From positions 30,271 through 35,295 of the forward strand of contig MFCJ01000092.1 of assembly GCA_001775255.1 (NCBI GenBank): DNA of 5,025 nucleotides, given 5' to 3'. Every line of letters starts with the position of its first letter. Position 1 is the stretch's first letter. The notes below the pieces were generated by a model. It was not told the DNA's origin and ran no database searches. It saw only the letters and a list, made by a program, of their open reading frames with translations. Source of the DNA: Candidatus Dadabacteria bacterium RIFCSPHIGHO2_12_FULL_53_21 (GTDB lineage: Bacteria; Desulfobacterota_D; UBA1144; Nemesobacterales; UBA2774). A program made the position numbers and the translations under genes. Positions 1 to 4,611 of the stretch are shown piece after piece.

Positions 1-1404
1 AGCGTTGGGGCAGCCGGAAATCTTGATCTTGAGGTCTTTCGTCAGATCCCTGAATTCCCCGAGCCCGTTGCTCATCCCCCCGGTGAGGTGGTCGGCAAGG
101 CCCTTGGCCGACGTTATTCCGAGACGGCACGTGTCGGCACCCGGGCAAGCGGTGATGTCTCCGAACGTATCGGCTCCCGTGTAGGCAAGGTCGGCGTCCT
201 TAAGCGCCGCGTATAATGACGGGAGCGCATGCCTCGGGACCCAGCGCAGTATGAAATTCTGGAGTATCGATATGCGTATCTCGCCCGCTGAGTAGACGTC
301 CGTTATATCGGCGAGGGTTCTCGCCTTCCCGGACTTGAGATCGCCCAAATGAATCCTGACATTGACCATAGCGTACTCTTCTTTCGCGTGCGGCAGGACG
401 CAGGATCCCTTCCACTTTATGTAATCCGGGTCAGATTCTGTCCCTTCCGGGGCCTCCGGTATAGAAACAGCGGCATCGGGATATGAATAGTCCTCTTTTA
501 TATCGCTCAGGTAGTTATTCCAGGACGGGTCGACCCTGAGGGTTAACCACTCCTCTTCCACCCTTTTCCTGAATTCGTCCCAGCCGAGGCTCCTGGCGAG
601 GAACTTCATGCGCGCCTTCATGCGCACCTTGCGCTCTCCGTAACGGTCGAATATGCGTATCACGGCCGCGGAGAAGGGTATCATGTCCTCGACAGGCATG
701 AATTCCGTCCACAAATGGCCGAGCGAAGGGGAAGCCCCGAGGCCGCCGCCAACATGGACCTGAAAGCCGCGTTTGATCCCGCCGTCGATCATCCTGACCC
801 GTGCGCGGAACCCGAGGTCGTGTATCCTGACCCCGGCGTGATCGACATCCTGGCAGCCTTCGAAACAAACCTTGAACTTCCTCCCCATATTCTGGCAGAT
901 CGGGTTCCTCAGCATGAAGTTCTTGAACGCTTCGGCGTAGGGAGTGACGTCGAAGGTCTCTGTCGGAGAGACGCCCGACTGATGGCACGCGGTTACGTTC
1001 CTGACGGTGTTTCCGCAGGCCTCGCGCGTAGTGATGCCGGCGTCCGCGAGCTCACGCATCATGTTGGGCACCGTCTCGATCTTGATGTAATAGAGCTGTA
1101 CGTCCTGTCTCGTCGTGAGGTGCATGAAACCGCTCGCGTACTTATCGGAAACGTCCGCAAGCCTCCTCAGCTGGCCGGAGTTGAGACCGCCGAAGGGTAT
1201 CTTGATGCGCTGCATCTGGACCCCTTCCTGACGCTGGGCATACGTCCCCAGCTGAAGGCGTATCTTCTGGAACTTTATGTCCCCGGTAAGCCCCGACAGG
1301 TAGTCCTGAATCTGGCTATCGAAAAGGTCGAGCTCCTCCCTTACAACCTGGGGCAGGCCCGCCTTTATTTCCCTCATAGATTTCTTCTTTACCTTGACCT
1401 CCAT
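1..1404 (-). CDS. Nitrite/sulfite reductase, siroheme and [4Fe-4S] type (C-terminus cut by window edge)
   Basis: It probably reduces nitrite to ammonia or sulfite to sulfide with six electrons, in the cytoplasm; the sequence alone does not decide the substrate. The 468 residues visible show the family order. A first ferredoxin-like half-domain covers about 45-110 and includes HLTTRQDVQLYYI at 95-107. A siroheme-binding domain with GNTVRNVTAC follows at 131-140, then a second half-domain at about 335-400. The first Fe-S cluster pair, C420 and C426 (TACPGADTC), is followed by the third cysteine C465 in SGCPNA. The fourth cysteine should be the next codon, just outside the window, with perhaps 70-100 residues missing. 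The ATG at 1404 is the only reasonable start: the preceding in-frame codons read ATG TAG, so the frame is closed upstream, and a GGGAG Shine-Dalgarno lies about 6 bases before it. The gene is GC-rich with ordinary chromosomal character. A divergent sulfite reductase and a NirA-like nitrite reductase are both possible. Confidence 0.93.
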   Translation of the reverse strand, partial: MEVKVKKKSMREIKAGLPQVVREELDLFDSQIQDYLSGLTGDIKFQKIRLQLGTYAQRQEGVQMQRIKIPFGGLNSGQLRRLADVSDKYASGFMHLTTRQDVQLYYIKIETVPNMMRELADAGITTREACGNTVRNVTACHQSGVSPTETFDVTPYAEAFKNFMLRNPICQNMGRKFKVCFEGCQDVDHAGVRIHDLGFRARVRMIDGGIKRGFQVHVGGGLGASPSLGHLWTEFMPVEDMIPFSAAVIRIFDRYGERKVRMKARMKFLARSLGWDEFRKRVEEEWLTLRVDPSWNNYLSDIKEDYSYPDAAVSIPEAPEGTESDPDYIKWKGSCVLPHAKEEYAMVNVRIHLGDLKSGKARTLADITDVYSAGEIRISILQNFILRWVPRHALPSLYAALKDADLAYTGADTFGDITACPGADTCRLGITSAKGLADHLTGGMSNGLGEFRDLTKDLKIKISGCPNA

Positions 1405-1461
1405 GACTTCTCCCTACATGTCGTGTTGTGGTGTTTAAAAGGTATTACGGCTTTTATGTTT

Positions 1462-1490
1462 ATTTTATATACTGATGGGTGTTTACGCAA
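1462..1490 (-). promoter_or_regulatory. Candidate sigma70-type promoter of the nitrite/sulfite reductase gene
   Basis: On the minus strand a TTGCGT -35 box (1485-1490) is separated by exactly 17 bases from a TAAAAT -10 box (1462-1467), within an AT-rich stretch. Transcription would begin near 1455, giving a leader of about 50 nt before the ATG at 1404. The match is fair rather than strong, and no transcript evidence is available. Confidence 0.45.
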
Positions 1491-1629
1491 ATCTATCGCC
1501 TGCTGCACGCTGATTAGACTGTACTAACAGGGGTGTATATGGCAATTTACATACCAAATGTTAATCAGACGGACTTTAAATCCCTAAACATCCACAACCA
1601 CACAACTAATCTTTATTCAATTCATTCGG

Positions 1630-1679
1630 TTAAACACCGGGTATTAAACCTGGCTGTTAATGGCTATACATTATGTATA
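1630..1679. promoter_or_regulatory. Two adjacent dyads, possible operator region
   Basis: Positions 1630-1660 form a 31-bp interrupted dyad centred on 1645. TTAA at each end flanks CCGGGT and ACCTGG, which pair with one G-T wobble around ATTAA. Five bases on, 1665-1679 is a perfect 15-bp palindrome, TATACAT-T-ATGTATA. Both lie 140-190 bp upstream of the candidate reductase promoter, in a stretch (1500-1690) with no credible gene. Either could bind a dimeric regulator. The first could equally be a weak RNA hairpin. I recognise no specific regulator. Confidence 0.3.
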
Positions 1680-1694
1680 AAAAGTAATCAGGAC

Positions 1695-1777
1695 GGGATT
1701 GCCGCGCTCCGTTCCTCTACGCTCGCAATGACACCTCTTTTCTGTCATCGCGAGACGCGGAGCGACGTGGCGATCTC
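1695..1777. repeat. Inverted pair of dispersed palindromic repeats (GATYGCC...GCRATGAC family)
   Basis: Two members of one family lie head to head. The first (1695-1732, plus) runs from GGATTGCC to GCAATGAC. The second (1744-1777) reads on the minus strand from GAGATCGCC to GCGATGAC with a similar GC-rich core. Each has its own terminal inverted repeat: ATTGC/GCAAT in the first, ATCGC/GCGAT in the second. Together they could fold into one long imperfect hairpin around an 11-base spacer. Repeats of this kind are widely dispersed in intergenic DNA of many environmental bacteria. I see no coding potential. Confidence 0.7.
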
Positions 1778-1785
1778 ATCTTTTT

Positions 1786-1821
1786 CGTCATCCTGAACTT
1801 GATTCAGGATCTCATCTTTTT
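1786..1821. repeat. Dispersed hairpin repeat with 8-bp stem ATCCTGAA/TTCAGGAT
   Basis: A perfect 8-bp stem (1790-1797 with 1803-1810) encloses the loop CTTGA. The unit ends in GATCTCATCTTTTT (1808-1821), and the same 14 bases occur immediately before it at 1772-1785, so the hairpin is bracketed by a direct repeat. A hairpin followed by five T residues could act as a weak plus-strand terminator, but no plus-strand gene precedes it. It is related to the hairpin at 4696-4716. Confidence 0.7.
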
Positions 1822-1830
1822 GTGACAATA

Positions 1831-1861
1831 CCCGTCCTTCGACAAGCTCAGGGTGAACGGG
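1831..1861. repeat. Dispersed CTTCGACAAGCTCAG palindromic repeat, copy 1
   Basis: The unit begins CCCGT and ends ACGGG, which pair, around the core CTTCGACAAGCTCAGG. Three more copies of the core lie at 4454-4480, 4563-4590 and 4656-4683. This is a well-known dispersed intergenic repeat; when translated it gives spurious peptides such as PELVEG. Confidence 0.75.
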
Positions 1862-1887
1862 TTTAATTCGATTAATTGAATTGCGGT

Positions 1888-1930
1888 ACACCCTCACCCT
1901 GCCCCTCTCCCCTCTAGGGAGAGGGGAATT
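1888..1930. repeat. Dispersed CCCTCACCC hairpin repeat, copy 1
   Basis: A perfect 10-bp stem, CCCCTCTCCC (1902-1911) with GGGAGAGGGG (1917-1926), encloses the loop CTCTA. The unit starts ACACCCTCACCCTG. A second copy at 4511-4553 matches over 43 bases with three differences. In both places it follows a CTTCGACAAGCTCAG repeat by about 30 bases. It could be a strong RNA hairpin in either transcript, but there is no T tract on the plus strand. Confidence 0.75.
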
Positions 1931-1934
1931 AATT

Positions 1935-1970
1935 GGTTGGGCGGAGGAGGTTGGGGAGGATCGTATGCAC
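1935..1970. repeat. Short copy of the GAGGAGGT...GGATCGTATG module
   Basis: The stretch GGTTGG...GGAGGAGGTTGGGGAGGA followed by TCGTATG matches the left parts of the longer repeats at 4410-4480 and 4612-4682. Here the module stops before their ACACATTGTGTG palindrome and CTTCGACAAG hairpin. It is the third member of that family in the window, apparently truncated. Confidence 0.5.
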
Positions 1971-2019
1971 ATGCCGTAATGCTGAATGTTAACTGTGCGA
2001 TCAGAAAAAATGTTTAAAA

Positions 2020-2262
2020 CTATATCCCGTTATCTTCCCGGAATTTGGAGATCTCCTTCCAGACGGCGTCGGCCAGCTGGTCTTTGGTAACGCGGGAGAA
2101 TATCTTCCTCAAAATCCTTTTCTCGTCCTCGTCTATGACTTTGTCCTCAAGCGCGATCTTCTCCAGCATGTGAAGCTCGCCTTCGCTTATCGTATCGTCG
2201 TTGGCGAAGACCACCAGAAAGGCATACCCCATCAGGCGTTTTGCTCCGGAGTTCGGGTCCAT
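2020..2262 (-). CDS. Small acidic helical protein, possibly TerB-like
   Basis: This 80-residue protein has no signal peptide and no membrane segment. A hydrophobic helix (MGYAFLVVFA, 11-20) is followed by two acidic segments with D-x-x-I-x-E spacing, NDDTISEGEL (21-30) and EDKVIDEDEK (39-48), and then by basic and amphipathic helices to residue 80. Paired 'D..I.E.E' segments preceding helices recall TerB-like (tellurite resistance-associated) helical proteins, which often bind metal through such acidic residues, but this protein is only about half to two-thirds of a usual TerB domain. The assignment is therefore tentative, and an unnamed conserved small protein is equally likely. The ATG at 2262 is supported by a GGAGGAGAG Shine-Dalgarno about 6-15 bases upstream. 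Base composition matches the chromosome rather than the AT-rich DNA beside it. The gene stands alone between a repeat mosaic and the island edge. Confidence 0.75.
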   Translation of the reverse strand: MDPNSGAKRLMGYAFLVVFANDDTISEGELHMLEKIALEDKVIDEDEKRILRKIFSRVTKDQLADAVWKEISKFREDNGI

Positions 2263-2283
2263 TCGTGTCTCTCCTCCATACCA

Positions 2284-2312
2284 ATTATATAATTAGAATC
2301 CCCGATTATAAA
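2284..2312 (-). promoter_or_regulatory. Candidate promoter of the small acidic protein gene
   Basis: On the minus strand a perfect TATAAT (2284-2289) lies 17 bases from TTTATA (2307-2312), which has four of six consensus -35 bases. Transcription would start near 2277, leaving a leader of about 15 nt that is mostly the ribosome binding site. A second TATAAT at 2305-2310 is an alternative but lacks a well-placed -35 box. The -10 overlaps a 12-bp palindrome, AATTATATAATT (2283-2294). Confidence 0.4.
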
Positions 2313-2318
2313 GAAGAA

Positions 2319-2338
2319 ATGTTAAGGGGATGTTAAGG
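2319..2338. repeat. Tandem 9-bp direct repeat ATGTTAAGG, 11-bp period
   Basis: ATGTTAAGG occurs at 2319-2327 and again at 2330-2338. It lies just upstream of the candidate promoter of the leftward gene at 2262 and about 85 bp before the rightward gene at 2422. The period is about one helical turn, so both copies would face the same side of the DNA, as in direct-repeat regulator sites. It also marks roughly where the sequence turns AT-rich. Confidence 0.4.
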
Positions 2339-2421
2339 AATCTTTCGTTTGGATGTCAATTCTTGCCTTTTTTTCGTTGTCTATTGTATTTTTATAACCA
2401 TGGTTCATCATAAAATAAATT

Positions 2422-3009
2422 ATGTTGGAATTAATATGGTTTATCTTAGGCTTCATATCTGCAATTCTTTGGGATAAGTACAAAGAATGGAATAGCTTTA
2501 AAGATAACTTAAGATGGATGTATAACGAACTTTTAAATATAGAAGCTACTTTAAATGATAAGTACGAAAAATTACCCATACAAATACAAGAGAAAGTCAG
2601 AATTGCACAAGAGGGAGGAAATTCAACTCTAACATCTTCAGAAATATTACAAACTTTTTCATTTGAATTTACCATGCCATATCCAAGCTCGGCTTGGCAA
2701 AATTTTCTTGCCAATGGTTATTCTAAGAAACTTAGTGGTAATCAATACGAAATGATCAAAGATGCATACGAAACCATAGAAGGTACAAACTTTATTAGAC
2801 AGTTATCTTCTATAATGTTAGCTTCGACATCCAGTCCACTCATATCGAATGACACTAAAGTTGCTATTTATCAAGGAGTGCAAACTAATCATTTGCAACC
2901 TATATTATTTGCTTTACCCAAGATTCGAAGGGCGATTCCGGAAGTGAAGGAAATGATCGACGAATCTCTGTTATCATCTATTTTGCGTTATCGAAAACAA
3001 ACATCTTGA
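2422..3009 (+). CDS. Membrane-anchored helical protein of unknown function
   Basis: I do not recognise a named family. The 195-residue product begins with a single hydrophobic segment (about 2-17, LELIWFILGFISAILW), followed at once by basic and aromatic residues (DKYKEW, 18-23). This suggests an N-terminal membrane anchor with a cytoplasmic remainder. The rest looks mainly helical. Residues 91-122 (AWQNFLANGY, then LSGNQYEMIKDAYETIEGTN) resemble a pattern I have seen in uncharacterised one-helix membrane proteins of accessory DNA: a tryptophan, a small helix, then a tyrosine in a helix and an asparagine. The ATG at 2422 follows an in-frame TAA at 2416-2418 and supplies the anchor, so the start is well limited, but there is no clear Shine-Dalgarno. 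A TATAAC at 2393-2398 could be a -10 box. The gene is AT-rich, unlike the reductase, and converges with the SIR2-like gene. Its stop codon lies within a copy of the tRNA anticodon-loop core. Cargo of mobile DNA is likely; a defence role is only inferred from its neighbour. Confidence 0.8.
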   Translation: MLELIWFILGFISAILWDKYKEWNSFKDNLRWMYNELLNIEATLNDKYEKLPIQIQEKVRIAQEGGNSTLTSSEILQTFSFEFTMPYPSSAWQNFLANGYSKKLSGNQYEMIKDAYETIEGTNFIRQLSSIMLASTSSPLISNDTKVAIYQGVQTNHLQPILFALPKIRRAIPEVKEMIDESLLSSILRYRKQTS

Positions 3010-3012
3010 GGG
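3001..3012 (+). other. Inverted copy of the tRNA-Leu anticodon-loop core (possible att remnant)
   Basis: ACATCTTGAGGG here matches, in opposite orientation, the tRNA-Leu anticodon stem and loop. Eleven bases (3002-3012) are exact, and they begin at the same base where the partial tRNA copy at 3049-3108 begins. The stop codon of the upstream gene (TGA, 3007-3009) lies inside the match. With the copy at 3098-3108 it forms an 11-bp inverted repeat enclosing the tRNA fragment. The site may be a recombinase core; an 11-base match could also be chance. Confidence 0.4.
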
Positions 3013-3034
3013 TCTTGTGGTGATAGATTAGAGA

Positions 3035-3050
3035 ATAGAAAATTTCCTAT
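3035..3050. repeat. Imperfect 16-bp palindrome beside the tRNA 3' fragment
   Basis: ATAGAAAATTTCCTAT pairs at seven of eight positions and abuts the CCA end of the tRNA fragment. It could be a recombinase arm or accessory site, or the residue of a terminator downstream of an older tRNA gene. The support is structural only. Confidence 0.3.
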
Positions 3051-3108
3051 TGGTGCCGAAGGTGGGAGTCGAACCCACACGCCCGGAAGGCAACACCCCC
3101 TCAAGATG
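3049..3108 (-). pseudogene. Detached 3' half of tRNA-Leu (att duplication)
   Basis: This 60-bp stretch matches 4206-4265 without gaps and with three differences. It covers the anticodon loop with GAG, the long variable arm, the T arm, the 3' acceptor strand and CCA. The match stops in the 5' strand of the anticodon stem, and beyond it (3109 onward) there is no D arm or 5' acceptor strand, so it cannot be a working tRNA. Two of the differences (3063 and 3077) change both sides of one T-stem pair, C-G to U-A, and keep it paired. The third (3093) changes the 3' strand of the anticodon stem. Placement and extent fit the distal attachment site of an element integrated at the tRNA-Leu anticodon loop, where the displaced original 3' half is left at the far end. 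Confidence 0.85.
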
Positions 3109-3135
3109 CTCCATTTACTATCCCTTCATGACAGC

Positions 3136-3148
3136 CTATTTCAAATAG
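3136..3148. repeat. 13-bp palindrome over the SIR2-like gene's stop codon
   Basis: CTATTT-C-AAATAG is a perfect dyad whose left arm includes the TAG stop of the leftward gene. It has no T tract and a weak stem, so it is a poor terminator candidate. Confidence 0.3.
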
Positions 3149-4089
3149 TGTGCATAGTTACGTAGGTAATTTAAGGTATCTAAAGTACCACCCATATCGG
3201 TTGTTTGTTCTTTTAGATAACCACCAAGTAATCCTCGAATAGTCTTAATTTCTCCAGGTTTTAATGTGTAGGTAGTGCCAAAAACACGCTGTGATTTTTT
3301 CAGTATAAGCGGCAACTCCAGTCTTTCCATATTTATTCTTCCGTATCCAAACCCTAAAAACCATATTATTTCCGCTTCTAATATCAGCTCCTTTGCCTTT
3401 TTAAATTGTTGATCATCAACTATATCTTCATGAATGATTTTTATATTCATTGAGGATACTCTAAGAGATTCTTGAGTAATTCTTGGTTCATACTTTCTAG
3501 AATTGGTTTTAGAAAATGCTGGCAACTCACCTAGAGTGCCATGCAAGTGTATAATATTTAAAGAACGCAGAGCATCGGCTGCAGTTTTTTCACTAACTCC
3601 ATAATCGTTTTTTAGGCACATTAATAAGTAATGTTCCAATGATCGATCGTAATTATATGTTATGATGGATAGATTGTTTTTCGGAAAGTCTTCGAATGAT
3701 GCATCTAACTTGTCGTATAAATATTGATACCAATTCCCACCATCCCTATATAATAGTTCTTCATTCTCATATTGTATTAACTGATATGATATCAACAATT
3801 TACCAATATCTGTAAACTCCGGACGACGTTCGATAAAAGCATCTACTGAATTTCTTCCCGATCTGCTCAAAGAACTAAGAAAACTTTCAACTGTCCTTTC
3901 CCCACAAGTATCAAAAATGTATCTCCAGATTGGACTATAGTTAGCATCATGTTTTTTTAAATTTGCTATTTCTATAGTTCTTCTCATATTGATTCCTAAA
4001 ATTTCATTCTTTAATTCGGTACCGGTAGGAAATCCATAAGGTTTACTAGCTCCCGCACCTACGATAAGGACAGTTCTTCTTTCTATCAT
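3136..4089 (-). CDS. SIR2-like domain protein, putative NAD-processing defence protein
   Basis: The 317-residue product has the marks of the bacterial SIR2-like superfamily (SIR2_2 type). A Rossmann nucleotide-binding start reads TVLIVGAGASKPYGFPTG (6-23). SIITYNYD (141-148) carries the asparagine-aspartate pair, IIHLHGTLG (179-187) carries the catalytic-type His183, and IIWFLGFGYG followed by IN (241-253) matches the late glycine-rich strand. Related proteins in Thoeris, SIR2-Argonaute, DSR and similar systems hydrolyse NAD+ during phage infection. That activity is an inference here, since the protein has no second recognisable domain. It lacks a signal peptide and membrane segment, so it should be cytoplasmic. 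The ATG at 4089 opens directly onto the Rossmann strand; the Shine-Dalgarno is weak (AGGA, 11 bases upstream). The gene is AT-rich, lies inside the tRNA-Leu repeats and is codirectional with the tRNA. A non-defence SIR2-like deacylase or nucleotide-binding protein remains possible. Confidence 0.88.
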   Translation of the reverse strand: MIERRTVLIVGAGASKPYGFPTGTELKNEILGINMRRTIEIANLKKHDANYSPIWRYIFDTCGERTVESFLSSLSRSGRNSVDAFIERRPEFTDIGKLLISYQLIQYENEELLYRDGGNWYQYLYDKLDASFEDFPKNNLSIITYNYDRSLEHYLLMCLKNDYGVSEKTAADALRSLNIIHLHGTLGELPAFSKTNSRKYEPRITQESLRVSSMNIKIIHEDIVDDQQFKKAKELILEAEIIWFLGFGYGRINMERLELPLILKKSQRVFGTTYTLKPGEIKTIRGLLGGYLKEQTTDMGGTLDTLNYLRNYAHYLK

Positions 4090-4117
4090 GATTTATCGAT
4101 TCCTATAATAAAGTAAC

Positions 4118-4147
4118 TATATATAGGATGATAGGTCAAGAATTCAA
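4118..4147 (-). promoter_or_regulatory. Candidate promoter of the SIR2-like gene
   Basis: On the minus strand TTGAAT (4142-4147) is followed after 16 or 18 bases by TATATA (4120-4125 or 4118-4123), inside the palindrome CTATATATAG (4117-4126). A closer -35 match, TTGACC (4134-4139), lacks a well-spaced -10. The leader would be about 25 nt. Read-through from the tRNA promoter is an alternative source of transcript. Confidence 0.35.
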
Positions 4148-4207
4148 AGGGTTTTCAGGATCCATGCAAGCATTTACTTTTGGATATTGGTTAAATTCAG
4201 GAAAAAT

Positions 4208-4293
4208 TGGTGCCGAAGGCGGGAGTCGAACCCGCACGCCCGGAAGGCACCACCCCCTCAAGATGGCGCGTCTGCCAGTTCCGCCACTTCGGC
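4208..4293 (-). tRNA. tRNA-Leu, anticodon GAG
   Basis: The 86-nt gene folds fully. The acceptor stem is GCCGAAG (4287-4293) with CTTCGGC (4212-4218), then discriminator A and an encoded CCA (4208-4210). The anticodon stem is CCATC/GGTGG with one U-G pair around loop TTGAGGG, giving anticodon GAG at 4257-4259 for CUC and CUU codons. A long class II variable arm (TGCCTTCCGGGCGT region) and a T arm GCGGG-TTCGACT-CCCGC complete it. The gene serves as the integration site of the island immediately downstream. No strong terminator follows CCA; only five T residues (4202-4206) are present, so read-through towards the SIR2-like gene is possible. Confidence 0.95.
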
Positions 4294-4311
4294 ACTCGTC
4301 AGTTAAAGACT

Positions 4312-4317
4312 AGCATA
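4312..4317 (-). promoter_or_regulatory. Candidate -10 box of the tRNA-Leu promoter
   Basis: TATGCT on the minus strand lies 18 bases before the tRNA 5' end, so transcription would start near 4305. No convincing -35 box is found at 16-18 bases; only AT-rich sequence occurs there. Confidence 0.3.
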
Positions 4318-4365
4318 AACACGAGGGAAAAGATAAATTAGCACAAAGGGGGGAGATTTCAAGTG

Positions 4366-4380
4366 GCGGCGAGTCGCCGC
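4366..4380. repeat. Perfect GC-rich 15-bp palindrome
   Basis: GCGGCGA-G-TCGCCGC is a perfect 7-bp dyad with a single central base. It has no T tract and no adjacent gene start. It is the left edge of the second repeat mosaic and may be a degenerate dispersed repeat. Confidence 0.4.
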
Positions 4381-4409
4381 TGACAATCGAAACCGTGATT
4401 GCCAGTTTT

Positions 4410-4480
4410 GGCTGAGGAGGTCGGGAAGGATCGTACGTCAGCACACATTGTGTGTCCTTCGACAAGCTCAGGACGAACGG
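4410..4480. repeat. About 70-bp composite direct repeat, copy 1
   Basis: The last 38 bases (4443-4480) recur exactly at 4645-4682, and the preceding 30 or so recur with scattered differences, at a constant offset of 202. The unit joins a GAGGAGGT...ATCGTA module, the palindrome CACACA-T-TGTGTG (4442-4454) and a CTTCGACAAGCTCAG hairpin with stem GTCCT/AGGAC (4454-4458, 4470-4474). Seven T residues follow at 4484-4490. Confidence 0.8.
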
Positions 4481-4510
4481 AGGTTTTTTTGAATAGATGA
4501 GTGAAAGGTG

Positions 4511-4553
4511 ACACCCTCACCCTGACCCTCTCCCCTCAAGGTAGAGGGGAATT
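4511..4553. repeat. Dispersed CCCTCACCC hairpin repeat, copy 2
   Basis: This matches 1888-1930 with three differences in 43 bases. The differences break the 10-bp stem of copy 1, but an alternative perfect stem, TCCCCTC (4531-4537) with GAGGGGA (4544-4550), remains. Confidence 0.75.
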
Positions 4554-4562
4554 TAAAAATAT

Positions 4563-4590
4563 ATGCTTCGACAAGCTCAGCATGAACGGG
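4563..4590. repeat. CTTCGACAAGCTCAG hairpin repeat, stem variant ATGCT/AGCAT
   Basis: The core is the same as at 4454-4480, but the stem reads ATGCT (4563-4567) with AGCAT (4579-4583) instead of GTCCT with AGGAC. Both sides have changed together, so pairing is kept. It sits between the CCCTCACCC hairpin and the second composite repeat. Confidence 0.7.
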
Positions 4591-4611
4591 ATTGGTTTCG
4601 AGTATTAGGTT

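Larger units (their letters stand above)
3049..4265. mobile_element. Minimal tRNA-Leu-integrated island carrying one SIR2-like gene
   Basis: Direct repeats of 60 bp (3049-3108 and 4206-4265), which are tRNA-Leu 3' halves, bracket 1157 bp of repeat period. The interior is AT-rich and holds a single gene, the SIR2-like CDS. The intact tRNA at the right end would consist of a host 5' half joined to an element-supplied 3' half, the usual outcome of tyrosine-recombinase integration in an anticodon loop. No integrase or excisionase is present, so the segment is either the remains of a larger island or a cassette mobilised in trans. AT-rich DNA continues leftward to about 2320, so the foreign region may be larger and composite. 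Confidence 0.65.

Noticed and set aside
200..988. Two further minus-strand open frames inside the reductase
   Set aside because: They are out of frame with the reductase, are arginine- and glycine-rich, and lack any family motif.
715..1527. Long plus-strand open frame of 270 codons opposite the reductase
   Set aside because: It is antisense to a clearly recognisable siroheme reductase with intact motifs. GC-rich coding DNA often leaves such shadows, and the product resembles nothing.
1533..1972. Open frames on both strands across the first repeat mosaic
   Set aside because: They translate the dispersed hairpin repeats, giving known artefact peptides such as HPELVEG and LNQVQDDE. No ribosome binding site or motif supports them.
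2322..2714. Minus-strand open frame of 130 codons opposite the membrane-protein gene
   Set aside because: It overlaps the better-supported 195-residue gene in antisense and has no recognisable domain.
3049..3108. A second functional tRNA-Leu gene
   Set aside because: The 5' acceptor strand, the D arm and most of the 5' anticodon strand are absent; the sequence beyond 3109 does not match any tRNA 5' half.
4128..4313. Plus-strand open frame of 61 codons across the tRNA
   Set aside because: Most of it is the antisense of tRNA-Leu, a common annotation artefact (EGGSRTRTPGR).
4454..4490. Plus-strand intrinsic terminator (hairpin plus seven T)
   Set aside because: The T run starts ten bases after the stem and no plus-strand gene precedes it; the hairpin is a dispersed repeat.
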